From: D37C17 sp964551815
Lineage (GTDB): Bacteria; Fidelibacterota; Marinisomatia; SCGC-AAA003-L08; D37C17
Assembly: GCA_964551815.1 (NCBI GenBank)
Contig: CAZKEL010000002.1
Span: 23,044 to 87,043, forward strand
Length of the DNA stretch: 64,000 nucleotides
Direction: 5' to 3'
The position numbers and the translations under genes were made by a program. Positions within the stretch are counted from its first letter, which is position 1, and each line of letters starts with the position of its first letter. Below are positions 36,831 through 44,906 of the stretch, in pieces. Under the pieces are notes generated by a model. It worked only from the letters and a program-made list of their open reading frames with translations, searched no databases and had not been told where the DNA came from.

Positions 36831-38329
36831 TGATTCCCCTGTGCAGCAGTATTGGGTTTCATACTCCGTAAATGTTTGATGCGTTTTGGTTTGTTTACAA
36901 ACCTCCATCCTCTGGTGATAATCTGGTTGATAAACCAATGGGGTACTTTTGTTTGCATACTGGGGCGCATCCAATCCATATCTGCTACATCCAGCCCTTC
37001 CAATAGAATTCCTTCACTTTGTGCATGTTCGTACAAACTTGTCCCGGGGAAAGGAGTAATAAACATGAAATTTGCATAGTCCAGACCATCTGTCATGTGC
37101 TTGCGCGCCAAATTAAAAGTCTGTATCATTTCAGAGTAAGATTCATCAGGATATCCAAAAGTATAATTCCCCGCCACTTCCAAATTGAGAGCTTTTGCCG
37201 TTTTAATTAGACCTGAAACATTATGTTTTTTCAGATCTAATTTCCCTGTGGCATATTTATCAATGACCCGCTGCGAACCAGCTTCTACGGGAAAAGTTAA
37301 TTTCTGAAACCCTGCTGCAGCCATGAGTTCTAATAATTCCTCATCTATTTCAAATTGTCCCTTTACTTTTGTGCAAAGGTGGGCAAGATTAATTCCGTTT
37401 ACATCGGCTAATTGAAGATCCATCTCAATGAGTTTTTGAAATATTGATTTGGCTCTTTTTTTCTTTGCCAACAGGCTGTCATCCTCAATGAAAACATACT
37501 TAATTCCCATTTCTTTAAGTAGTTGAATTTCATGCAAAACCCGGTTTTCAGATTTCAATCGCAATGAGCCAATATTTCCTGAATCAGACTGACTTATTTC
37601 TTTGGATATATGACAGTAATGGCATTTGAAGGGACATCCCCTTGAAAACATAACAGAGGCATAAGCCACTTCCTCATCAGTAAATCCGCTTCCATGAGGT
37701 CTGGCTATCTCCCAGTACTTGTCTAAGGGCTGCATTTCCCATGCAGGAACAGGTAATTCATCTAAATTTTGCAGAATATTCAATTGGGGATTAGTAAACC
37801 CTTCTTTTCCTGCCAAACCTTCTATGTGTGAAAAATCTCTGCTGTTTTTCCGAAGGACCTCCCCAATTTCTACAATGGTCTTCTCAGCTTCGGAAAGACA
37901 AATCAGGTCTGCTCCTGCCTTAAAAAACCGCTGTAACTGTGATCTGGCATTTACACCTCCAAGAATGACCAATTTGTCCGGATAGGCAGATTTGATAACG
38001 GAAACAAGTTCCTCTACTACTCTTGTCTGTGCGGTGAAAATTGATGAAACTCCCACTACATCATAGGGTTCAATTTCTTTCAGTATATCACAGTTTTCCA
38101 TCCCAACCCGAATCATCCCGTTTGCCTGAGGTCTTTCTTTGTAAATGGTTTCATCAAGACTATAGTTTTCATTACCTACGGTACAATCAAGTAGTTCAAC
38201 CTGAAATTGATTATTTTTAAGGGATGATGCTAAATAGATCAATCCCAATGAACCCTCCGGTTTAACTACCCCGTATTTGGGGTCAAATACTTGCGGGGTA
38301 TAAAGTAATATAAAGGATGGATCAGACAT
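36827..38329 (-). CDS. B12-binding-type radical SAM enzyme
   Basis: This third cobalamin-type radical SAM enzyme has 500 residues from the ATG at 38329. The N-terminal region has LLYTPQVFDP and LVILGGVNARS (120-130). The 4Fe-4S site is C232, C236 and C239, and an IEDDSL segment follows, the counterpart of EDDNL in the other two. It is less similar to those two than they are to each other. The chosen start has GGGGGA as ribosome site and overlaps the ABC transporter gene by 8 bases. The open frame to 38416 would overlap that gene by about 95 bases. It is followed by the epimerase and short aminotransferase genes, so it may act in the same sugar pathway. Confidence 0.85.
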   Translation of the reverse strand: MSDPSFILLYTPQVFDPKYGVVKPEGSLGLIYLASSLKNNQFQVELLDCTVGNENYSLDETIYKERPQANGMIRVGMENCDILKEIEPYDVVGVSSIFTAQTRVVEELVSVIKSAYPDKLVILGGVNARSQLQRFFKAGADLICLSEAEKTIVEIGEVLRKNSRDFSHIEGLAGKEGFTNPQLNILQNLDELPVPAWEMQPLDKYWEIARPHGSGFTDEEVAYASVMFSRGCPFKCHYCHISKEISQSDSGNIGSLRLKSENRVLHEIQLLKEMGIKYVFIEDDSLLAKKKRAKSIFQKLIEMDLQLADVNGINLAHLCTKVKGQFEIDEELLELMAAAGFQKLTFPVEAGSQRVIDKYATGKLDLKKHNVSGLIKTAKALNLEVAGNYTFGYPDESYSEMIQTFNLARKHMTDGLDYANFMFITPFPGTSLYEHAQSEGILLEGLDVADMDWMRPSMQTKVPHWFINQIITRGWRFVNKPKRIKHLRSMKPNTAAQGNQ

Positions 38330-39566
38330 TTCTTCCCCCAAACTCCTGAATTTTCGGTCTTGATGAGGATAGTAAAAAACCCGACCCTGAAGGAAAGTAC
38401 ACTGGCTGCTCACCATGAGAAATTTCAGAAATTTTAATATTTCCGGTATTTTCTACATAATACAGGGTATTGTCTCTGCTTGATAATCCAACAACAAAGG
38501 TATAAGAGCCTGCAGCTAGTTTCAGATCAATATCAAATTCTACAAAATAGGTCCCTTCAGATAAATCCTCCGGTTTCGACCAGTAGGAAGTAATAGCAGC
38601 CCCACTATGTGTTTTTAACCCAATTGAAGCAATGACATGGGGGAAGTTTTGTAAAAGATCAAACTCCAGTTTGACTTTCCAGGGTTCAAACAAATTGAAC
38701 CTGAATGAGGGGTCTCCTTTTGAATTTTGAAAAGCCAGTCTTTTTCCCACCATTCCCTCTATTGAGGAATTCATCGGTAGTAATGTCTCAGTATTAAAGG
38801 GTTCAGATTTTTTCAAATAGTCTTCAATGACCTGGTCAGTACTTCCCCGGAAGACTATTTCTCCCTTTTCTAAAAGAACAGCCGATTGACATAATTTTTT
38901 TACCATGTGAAGATTATGACTAACAAATAAAACCGTTCTTCCTTCCTGCGAAACGGATTGCATTTTTCCGATACATTTTTCCTGGAAAGATTGATCACCA
39001 ACAGCCAATACCTCATCCACAATTAAAATATCAGGGTTCAGGTGTGCTGCAACAGCAAAAGCAAGACGAACATACATTCCACTTGAATATCTTTTAACAG
39101 GTGTATCAATAAAAGTATCAACCCCTGAAAATTCAACAATGTCTGTAAACCGTTCTTTAATTTCTGCTTTAGTCATTCCCATAATTGCCCCATTGAGAAA
39201 GATATTTTCTCTCCCAGACAGTTCAGGATGAAACCCCGTACCCACTTCCAGTAGGCTGGCAGTTTTTCCCTTTATCCTGATGGTTCCGACAGTGGGGGCT
39301 GTGATCCGTGATAATACCTTTAACAGTGTGGACTTCCCCGCACCATTTTTTCCTATGATGCCTAATACCTCTCCTTTTTTTATGGAAAGGTTTACTTTAT
39401 TCAGTGCCAAAATTTCATCTTCATGAAGCGCAGGATTTTCCCCAGCGTTTACATTTTTACTCCACCAACGCAATAAATCTTCTTTTAAGGTTCCGCTGTT
39501 TAAAATTCCCAATCGGTACTTTTTCGATACATTTTCAATTTCAATAATGGGGGAAGAATCAGGCAT
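38322..39566 (-). CDS. wzt: Polysaccharide ABC transporter ATP-binding protein with carbohydrate-binding tail
   Basis: This is the ATPase of an ABC-2 exporter that moves a finished, undecaprenyl-linked polysaccharide across the inner membrane. Walker A is GKNGAGKS (72-79), the signature is YSSGMYVRLAF, and Walker B is ILIVDEVLAVGD. At 414 residues it carries the extra domain (about 265-400) of Wzt proteins, which reads the chemical mark on the chain end and so links export to chain termination. A methyl or other end cap is therefore expected. It is directly paired with the permease gene (8-base overlap). Confidence 0.92.
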   Translation of the reverse strand: MPDSSPIIEIENVSKKYRLGILNSGTLKEDLLRWWSKNVNAGENPALHEDEILALNKVNLSIKKGEVLGIIGKNGAGKSTLLKVLSRITAPTVGTIRIKGKTASLLEVGTGFHPELSGRENIFLNGAIMGMTKAEIKERFTDIVEFSGVDTFIDTPVKRYSSGMYVRLAFAVAAHLNPDILIVDEVLAVGDQSFQEKCIGKMQSVSQEGRTVLFVSHNLHMVKKLCQSAVLLEKGEIVFRGSTDQVIEDYLKKSEPFNTETLLPMNSSIEGMVGKRLAFQNSKGDPSFRFNLFEPWKVKLEFDLLQNFPHVIASIGLKTHSGAAITSYWSKPEDLSEGTYFVEFDIDLKLAAGSYTFVVGLSSRDNTLYYVENTGNIKISEISHGEQPVYFPSGSGFLLSSSRPKIQEFGGRNV

Positions 39567-40419
39567 TATCTACAAAATTTTGTTCCACTTTATTAAAAAT
39601 AATCACTCCTAAAAATAAAACAATCAAAGCAGTTAAAACAGAATATCCCAGTGAACTCATTGAAATGACTCCAGTATTGAAAAATATACTTCTAAAAGTT
39701 TCAATGATGGGAGACATAGGATTAAAAAAGATGAAATTTCTGTAGGCATCCGGTACGGCTGACATGGGGAAAATAACGGTAGAAGAGTACATGAACAATC
39801 GAACTCCGAAACTGATTAAGAAACGAATATCTCTGTATTTTGCAGTGAGTGCTGAAAAAATCAAGCCAAAACCTAATCCCAGAATTGCCATAATCAGAAT
39901 AAGAAATGGCAGTATCCAAATCGTTTCAATCTGAAGTGAAAATTTTGCCATATCATTCAGATAAAAATACAATGCTATACATAAAAACAGAATGAATTGA
40001 ATAACATAGCGAAGCAAACTACTAAAAAGGGTAGATAGGGGAACCAGTATTCTTGGGAAATATACTTTGCTAAAGATGCCTGAATTGCCAGCCAATGAAT
40101 TACTGGTTGAGGTGAGGGCAGTTGAAAAATAGTTCCAGTTAATTATGCCCGCCATGTAAAAGAGTACTGAAGGAATACCATCGGTGGAAATTTGAGCCAC
40201 CTGACCAAAAATAATAGTAAAAACCAAAGTGGTTAACAGAGGTGGAATAATAATCCAGAGAGGTCCCAAAATGGTCTGTTTGTATTGGGTTACAATATCT
40301 CTGCGAATATAAATGGATAACAGATCCCTATATTTCCAAATTTCCTGCAGACGGAATTCAAAGACCCCTCTGTGGGGTGTAATGATTAAATCCCAGCTGC
40401 TGTTTTTTTTATGGTTCAA
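39559..40419 (-). CDS. wzm: Polysaccharide ABC transporter permease
   Basis: This 286-residue integral membrane permease of the ABC-2 type has about six transmembrane helices, with the conserved LWIIIPPLLTTLVFTIIFG first helix region (54-72) and the YRDIRFLI loop seen in Wzm/TagG proteins. It forms the channel with the Wzt ATPase and exports the lipid-linked polymer from the cytoplasm. The start is TTG with GAGG about 8 bases upstream. Confidence 0.92.
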   Translation of the reverse strand: MNHKKNSSWDLIITPHRGVFEFRLQEIWKYRDLLSIYIRRDIVTQYKQTILGPLWIIIPPLLTTLVFTIIFGQVAQISTDGIPSVLFYMAGIINWNYFSTALTSTSNSLAGNSGIFSKVYFPRILVPLSTLFSSLLRYVIQFILFLCIALYFYLNDMAKFSLQIETIWILPFLILIMAILGLGFGLIFSALTAKYRDIRFLISFGVRLFMYSSTVIFPMSAVPDAYRNFIFFNPMSPIIETFRSIFFNTGVISMSSLGYSVLTALIVLFLGVIIFNKVEQNFVDNA

Positions 40420-40429
40420 TCAGGAAGCC

Positions 40430-42763
40430 TCAGTTTTGAGACTCTGTGGTATAGTAATATTGTTGGTAACTATAATAACTTTTTGAGTAGTAGGAATTTT
40501 TCTGATTCAAATCATTAAATACAACTCCGGTTGGTTTAGAACCCACGTGTTTTAATGCTTTCAATGTATGGTCAATGCTGTCTTTTGCAGTACTGCCAAA
40601 CCGAACCACAATGATAAACTGATCAATGAGCCGTGATAGCACTACTGCATCTGTCACTGCCATAATAGGAGGAGCGTCAAAAAGAATTACATCATAATTA
40701 TTTTTCAATTCCGTGACAAATTCTACCATTAGATCTGAGCCTAATAACTCTGATGGATTGGGAGGAATTGCTCCGTTATAAATAATTTCTAAATTGGGTA
40801 TATCGCTGGAGTGTACTACTTTTTTCCAGTCAGTTTCCACACCGCTTAAATAATGGGTGAGCCCTTTTTCATGACTACTTTTAAAGACCTTATGCAATAC
40901 AGGTTTTCGCAAATCACCGTCAATTAAAATAGTCTTTTTTCCCAGATTGGCATAGGTGATGGCTAAATTAATAATGGTGGTGGTTTTCCCTTCTCCGGGT
41001 CCGGGACTGGACACCATGATACTTCCCTTATCTCCCTGCCGTGTGTACATGAGACTGGTTCTTAAACTACGGTAGGCTTCCGATATAGGTGATTTGGGAT
41101 CTTCATGAGTGACCATCCTTCGTTGAAGGTTTCCTACAGTTCTGCGACCATTGGATAAAATTCCTGATTTTCTTTTTTTTGTAGAATAGGTAATGCCCTG
41201 CCCGATGGAGGGGATGATGGCAAGAATAGGCAGGTTTAGCCGTTCTACATATTCAACAGACCGCAGGGTATTATCAAAATATTCAATGGAAATACTGATG
41301 CCAAATCCCAGAAATGCTCCGATGAAAAGAGCCATTAACAGGTTTTTAAATACATCTGGAGAAACTGGTTTTCGGGGAGTTTCTGCTTTATCAATCATTC
41401 TTACTTTTCCCGGCTCTGAAGCCATACTAACCCGGGCTTCTTCCATTTTTTGCCTGATATAGGAATAAGTATTTGATAAAACTATCTTTTCTCTTTCTAA
41501 CCGGCCTAAATAGGACTGCTTTTCCGGGAGAAGCCTGATATCATTTTGATATTTTTTAATTAGCAGCTGATATTGATCAGATTTTGCTTTAAGGCGGTGT
41601 AAATCGGTCTCAATAGTAAGTAGTTTTCCAATCAATTCCTGGCGATAATCAAGGGGGTCTACTATTGAAAGACCTTCTGCAATTAATTCATTGGTTTTAT
41701 CTTCAAGCTGAATTTTAAGAATCTGCAGATTCTCCTTTGTCTTCAAAACAGCTTCATGTTCAGAACCATATACTGTGGCATTTCTTACCAGTTCAGCTTC
41801 CTTTTCATTTACCTGAGATTTCAATGCCGACAACTGTGCATTAATTGAACTGAGCATTTGGTCAACTATGCCCTTTTCCAAACCCGATAGCTGCTCATTT
41901 AAATAATTTTTCTGGCTGGTGAGAATATTAATTTCAAGGGTATTTGAATTAAATTCCGACTCAACCCCTGTGAGATTATTCAGCAGATTTTCAACATTTC
42001 CTTCAAGATCATAAATTTGGTTTTCTTTTTTATAATTTTGAATTTTTAATTCAATGGCTTCAATCTCACCTTCTTTTTCATTAAGCCGGGATTCTAAGAA
42101 GGATTTTAAATGAATGGATTCATTATTACTCCATTCTCTATCCCTTGTTTTATAGGCTTGTGCTACTTGGTTTGCTACTAATGCCGCCTCATAGGGGTGG
42201 GGGCTTGAAGATGTTATATGTATAATATTGGCACCCCGCTTATAATACACAGATAAGGTCTTTATGATATTCTGGTAAAATTTCTGACTAATTTCAGGAC
42301 TATAAGGTTCTGCATATTGGGGAGGTTGATTTTGCTCAGGTGTCCACTTTCCCATGGATAATAATTTGCGGATAGGCCTCCGGAGACGTTGACCGCGGGG
42401 CATGAATACCTTGGTACCAAAAACATATAATCTATTTCGCTTATTTGAATTCCACAGAGATTTAACTACATCCTCTGCTACCGTTCGGGATTTGATGAGA
42501 GCAATTTCATCCGAAATTTTAAAATCATTATTCATTCCAAAATTAAAAATTTTCTGAGCCCTGCTTGAGGTTTCAATCATGATTGAAGCAGTTGCCTTAT
42601 ATACCGGTGGAGTGGAAATGGTAACATATCCTGTTATGAGAATAATTATAGCCGCAGAACTTATAATCCACCAACGGGCACGCAGGATTTTCCGAATGAT
42701 ATCCTTCAGGGTCACCTGGGGATATTCTACATGAGGCAATGGGAGAGGTGAATTATTTTCCAC
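40430..42763 (-). CDS. wzc: Wzc-like polysaccharide co-polymerase and tyrosine autokinase
   Basis: This 777-residue inner membrane protein has an N-terminal Wzz-type domain (first helix near 32-52), a long coiled coil between about 220 and 420, a second membrane helix (about 470-490), and a C-terminal bacterial tyrosine kinase domain. Kinase motifs are Walker A GPGEGKTT (588-595), Walker A' ILIDGDLRKP and Walker B VILFDAPP (692-699). The tail between residues 758 and 771 has eight tyrosines, the usual autophosphorylation cluster. It controls chain length and assembly. In classical systems it works with Wza and Wzy, but here the neighbour is an ABC exporter. GTG start. Confidence 0.93.
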   Translation of the reverse strand: MENNSPLPLPHVEYPQVTLKDIIRKILRARWWIISSAAIIILITGYVTISTPPVYKATASIMIETSSRAQKIFNFGMNNDFKISDEIALIKSRTVAEDVVKSLWNSNKRNRLYVFGTKVFMPRGQRLRRPIRKLLSMGKWTPEQNQPPQYAEPYSPEISQKFYQNIIKTLSVYYKRGANIIHITSSSPHPYEAALVANQVAQAYKTRDREWSNNESIHLKSFLESRLNEKEGEIEAIELKIQNYKKENQIYDLEGNVENLLNNLTGVESEFNSNTLEINILTSQKNYLNEQLSGLEKGIVDQMLSSINAQLSALKSQVNEKEAELVRNATVYGSEHEAVLKTKENLQILKIQLEDKTNELIAEGLSIVDPLDYRQELIGKLLTIETDLHRLKAKSDQYQLLIKKYQNDIRLLPEKQSYLGRLEREKIVLSNTYSYIRQKMEEARVSMASEPGKVRMIDKAETPRKPVSPDVFKNLLMALFIGAFLGFGISISIEYFDNTLRSVEYVERLNLPILAIIPSIGQGITYSTKKRKSGILSNGRRTVGNLQRRMVTHEDPKSPISEAYRSLRTSLMYTRQGDKGSIMVSSPGPGEGKTTTIINLAITYANLGKKTILIDGDLRKPVLHKVFKSSHEKGLTHYLSGVETDWKKVVHSSDIPNLEIIYNGAIPPNPSELLGSDLMVEFVTELKNNYDVILFDAPPIMAVTDAVVLSRLIDQFIIVVRFGSTAKDSIDHTLKALKHVGSKPTGVVFNDLNQKNSYYSKSYYSYQQYYYTTESQN

Positions 42764-42768
42764 AATAA

Positions 42769-43263
42769 TTATTTAGTAATTAGATTATTCACATTTAAAT
42801 ACACATTTATAAGACTCATGATTGTATTTAAGGTACCGATTTCTTCAACGAAGTATGAAAATGCAGTCTGTTTAATGATGAATGTGTCATTGGGTTGAAT
42901 GGAAATAAAATTTGATCGGTCACCTGTTTTTATGTATTCATTAAAATCAATTACATGAACAACAATTCCATCTTTATCCGGATATTCATGATAAACTTTA
43001 ATATTTTTATAATTAGCGCCTTTCCGGGGTCCGCCGGAGAGTGATAACAAAGTAGCCAGATCAATTCCTTCATCTACCAATATCCTTCCCGGTTTATTCA
43101 CATGACCCCATACATTGACATACATGCGGATAACCCCGTCTTCACCGGAAACATATCGGGCTCCGGTGTTTGGTGGAATTGTTCCTTCCCTGGTCTGCCC
43201 CGTTAAAAAAGCAGTTGAAAATAAAATTGAAATGAGTAAGAAAATATGTTTTATGGTATTCAT
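42769..43263 (-). CDS. SLBB-domain periplasmic polysaccharide-export protein
   Basis: This is a 164-residue secreted protein with a signal peptide (about residues 1-22, hydrophobic core FLLISILFSTAFL). The mature part is a single SLBB-type domain with VNVWGHVNKPGRILVDEG and LSLSGGPRKGA, followed by a beta region and a short amphipathic C-terminus. It lacks the Poly_export domain that starts Wza and BexD proteins, so it is unlikely to form the outer membrane pore alone. It is the most upstream gene of the export block, immediately before wzc, and perhaps links the inner and outer membrane parts of the machine. Confidence 0.8.
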   Translation of the reverse strand: MNTIKHIFLLISILFSTAFLTGQTREGTIPPNTGARYVSGEDGVIRMYVNVWGHVNKPGRILVDEGIDLATLLSLSGGPRKGANYKNIKVYHEYPDKDGIVVHVIDFNEYIKTGDRSNFISIQPNDTFIIKQTAFSYFVEEIGTLNTIMSLINVYLNVNNLITK

Positions 43264-43293
43264 GTTCGGAAAGTCTTCAATTGAACAGGACTA

Positions 43294-43323
43294 AAATTAC
43301 ACTTCATATAATTGATCTTTCAA
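43294..43323 (-). promoter_or_regulatory. Possible promoter upstream of the polysaccharide locus
   Basis: In the 85-base gap between the UPF0104 gene and the SLBB gene the minus strand has TTGAAA, 18 bases, then TAATTT. A perfect TTGACA lies a little farther upstream (43339-43334) but without a well-spaced partner. If real, this would drive the export block and possibly much of the 43-kb locus leftward. Support is only from hexamer similarity, and the sigma factor consensus of this organism is not known. Confidence 0.3.
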
Positions 43324-43348
43324 GAAGGAATCCTGTCAATAATTAAAA

Positions 43349-44302
43349 TTATTGCATTACTTCATCAATTGCATGATTATGAAACTGACTCTTCATAAAA
43401 TAATAGGCCCCCAAACTGGTGAATAAAATATAACCATAGGCATGCATGAGAATAGCGAAGGAATTCCCTATTGCAGGAGAAAGGGCAAAGACATCCACTA
43501 TGGCATATTTTACAGCAGCATGAAAAGTACCTATCATACCCGGTGCTGAGGGGATGGATAATGCCAAGGAAGAAATGACCAGAATAAATAATGATTGCGA
43601 CCAGGATAGCTCTAATTGAAAAGCACATTGAATGAGATAGACATCAAGCCAGTAAATTAACCAGATAATTAGACTGGAAACAAAGACTTGAAAGATAACA
43701 GCTCTCCGAATAGAAAGTAATCCGTCTATTATATTTTTAATAATATTAACCAATCGGTGATTGGAGGAAATTCTTCTGAGCTTACCAATGAAAAGTAATG
43801 CGGAAAAAATACCAATAATTGACACAATTCCTCCGGTTATGACATAGGACTTAATAGGTTCATCTAATGGATAAACGAAGAGAAGTAGCAGGGATAATCC
43901 AGCCATAGACAGGGTATCTAATAAGCGTTCTAAGACTACCGTACCTACTACAAATCCCTTGCTTAATTTCCACTCTTTTCCCACAAAGTAGGAGCGCAGT
44001 AATTCTCCTAATCTTAGGGGGAGTACATTGTTTCCAAAGTATCCTATTAACTCAGCTTTGTACAGTGAGGAAGCAGAAGGGGAATTCTCTTTTTTAAATA
44101 ACCATTTCCAGCGGAGAGCACGAAACCAAACAGAAACCCAAAGCATAATAGTGGCAGCAATTAAATAAATTACCCGGATATGGCTCAAAGAATCTGTAAA
44201 CTCATCAAACCTAAAATCCTTAAATGCCCAATAAATGGCAACAAGACTAATACTAAGACCAACGATAGATTTTGGGCTGGTAAGAATTTTTGGATACTTC
44301 AA
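43349..44302 (-). CDS. UPF0104/LPG-synthase-type membrane protein
   Basis: This 317-residue polytopic membrane protein has about eight helices and the N-terminal pattern of the lysylphosphatidylglycerol-synthase transmembrane family (flippase-like, UPF0104): ALRWKWLFK (63-71) and NNVLPLRLGELLRSYFVG (91-108). Such stand-alone proteins are common beside glycan loci and may flip lipid-linked substrates. The start is TTG with AGG upstream, close to the end of lolA. It could belong to the backbone operon rather than to the locus downstream. Confidence 0.8.
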   Translation of the reverse strand: MKYPKILTSPKSIVGLSISLVAIYWAFKDFRFDEFTDSLSHIRVIYLIAATIMLWVSVWFRALRWKWLFKKENSPSASSLYKAELIGYFGNNVLPLRLGELLRSYFVGKEWKLSKGFVVGTVVLERLLDTLSMAGLSLLLLFVYPLDEPIKSYVITGGIVSIIGIFSALLFIGKLRRISSNHRLVNIIKNIIDGLLSIRRAVIFQVFVSSLIIWLIYWLDVYLIQCAFQLELSWSQSLFILVISSLALSIPSAPGMIGTFHAAVKYAIVDVFALSPAIGNSFAILMHAYGYILFTSLGAYYFMKSQFHNHAIDEVMQ

Positions 44303-44312
44303 ATCTGCCTAA

Positions 44313-44906
44313 TCACCTTAAATCAAAAACTGAAGAGGACTCAGATCCAATCACAAGAGACAAGCTATCCTCCTTATTTAATTGGATATTACTAATTCTG
44401 GTTTCCATATCACCTTCGCTGATAGTTAAGTACTTTAGATTATTATTCTCGCCAAAATGCAAGCGGACGTCCGTATGTTTTGAAAAAATGGATAACTTAT
44501 AACTGCCATCCTTTTTCTTCTTTACGGGAAGGACTTTTACTTTTTTCAAATTCACCCAAGAAAAAATCTTCTTCTCTAATTTCTTATCAATTTCCTGAAT
44601 AAAAATCTGATCTGTTCTTTCATCATAAGATTTCCACACTTCCCCGTCTGATATAACTACCCTGGGGCCTACCTCATAGTAAAATTGCTTACCAGGTCCT
44701 GTAATTATTTTTCCTGTAAGATCCTCAGCAAGGACACTACCATCAAAGTTGGATTTTACAGAAATAGTAAAAGATACGCGTTTAAATTCTTCCATCAAAA
44801 TCTCCGCATGAGAATCCAGCCAGATATCGAAGGGATTTGCTGCCCAGCCCAGACTGAGAAATAAAAGAAGCTTATTCACCGAATATATTTTCAAGGTAGG
44901 ATTCAT
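44313..44906 (-). CDS. lolA: Outer membrane lipoprotein carrier protein
   Basis: This LolA-like periplasmic chaperone carries lipoproteins from LolCDE to the outer membrane. It has a signal peptide (hydrophobic KLLLFLSLGWAA) and then a typical LolA beta sheet with FTISVKSNFDGSV and QFYYEVGPRVVISDG. The end of the frame contains the ftsK 3' end, so I placed the start at the ATG at 44906 (MNPTLK). A GTG at 44879 gives a shorter signal peptide and overlaps ftsK by only 8 bases, and I cannot exclude it. At about 190-200 residues the length is normal. No LolB is seen nearby. Confidence 0.8.
   Translation of the reverse strand: MNPTLKIYSVNKLLLFLSLGWAANPFDIWLDSHAEILMEEFKRVSFTISVKSNFDGSVLAEDLTGKIITGPGKQFYYEVGPRVVISDGEVWKSYDERTDQIFIQEIDKKLEKKIFSWVNLKKVKVLPVKKKKDGSYKLSIFSKHTDVRLHFGENNNLKYLTISEGDMETRISNIQLNKEDSLSLVIGSESSSVFDLR

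Noticed and set aside
36831..36974. A longer start for the epimerase gene
   Set aside because: About 48 codons overlap the radical SAM gene and are not family-like. GTG at 36830 has a good ribosome site and a GTGA overlap.
38330..38416. A longer start for the third radical SAM gene
   Set aside because: It overlaps the wzt gene, while the ATG at 38329 has GGGGGA upstream and the normal N-terminus.
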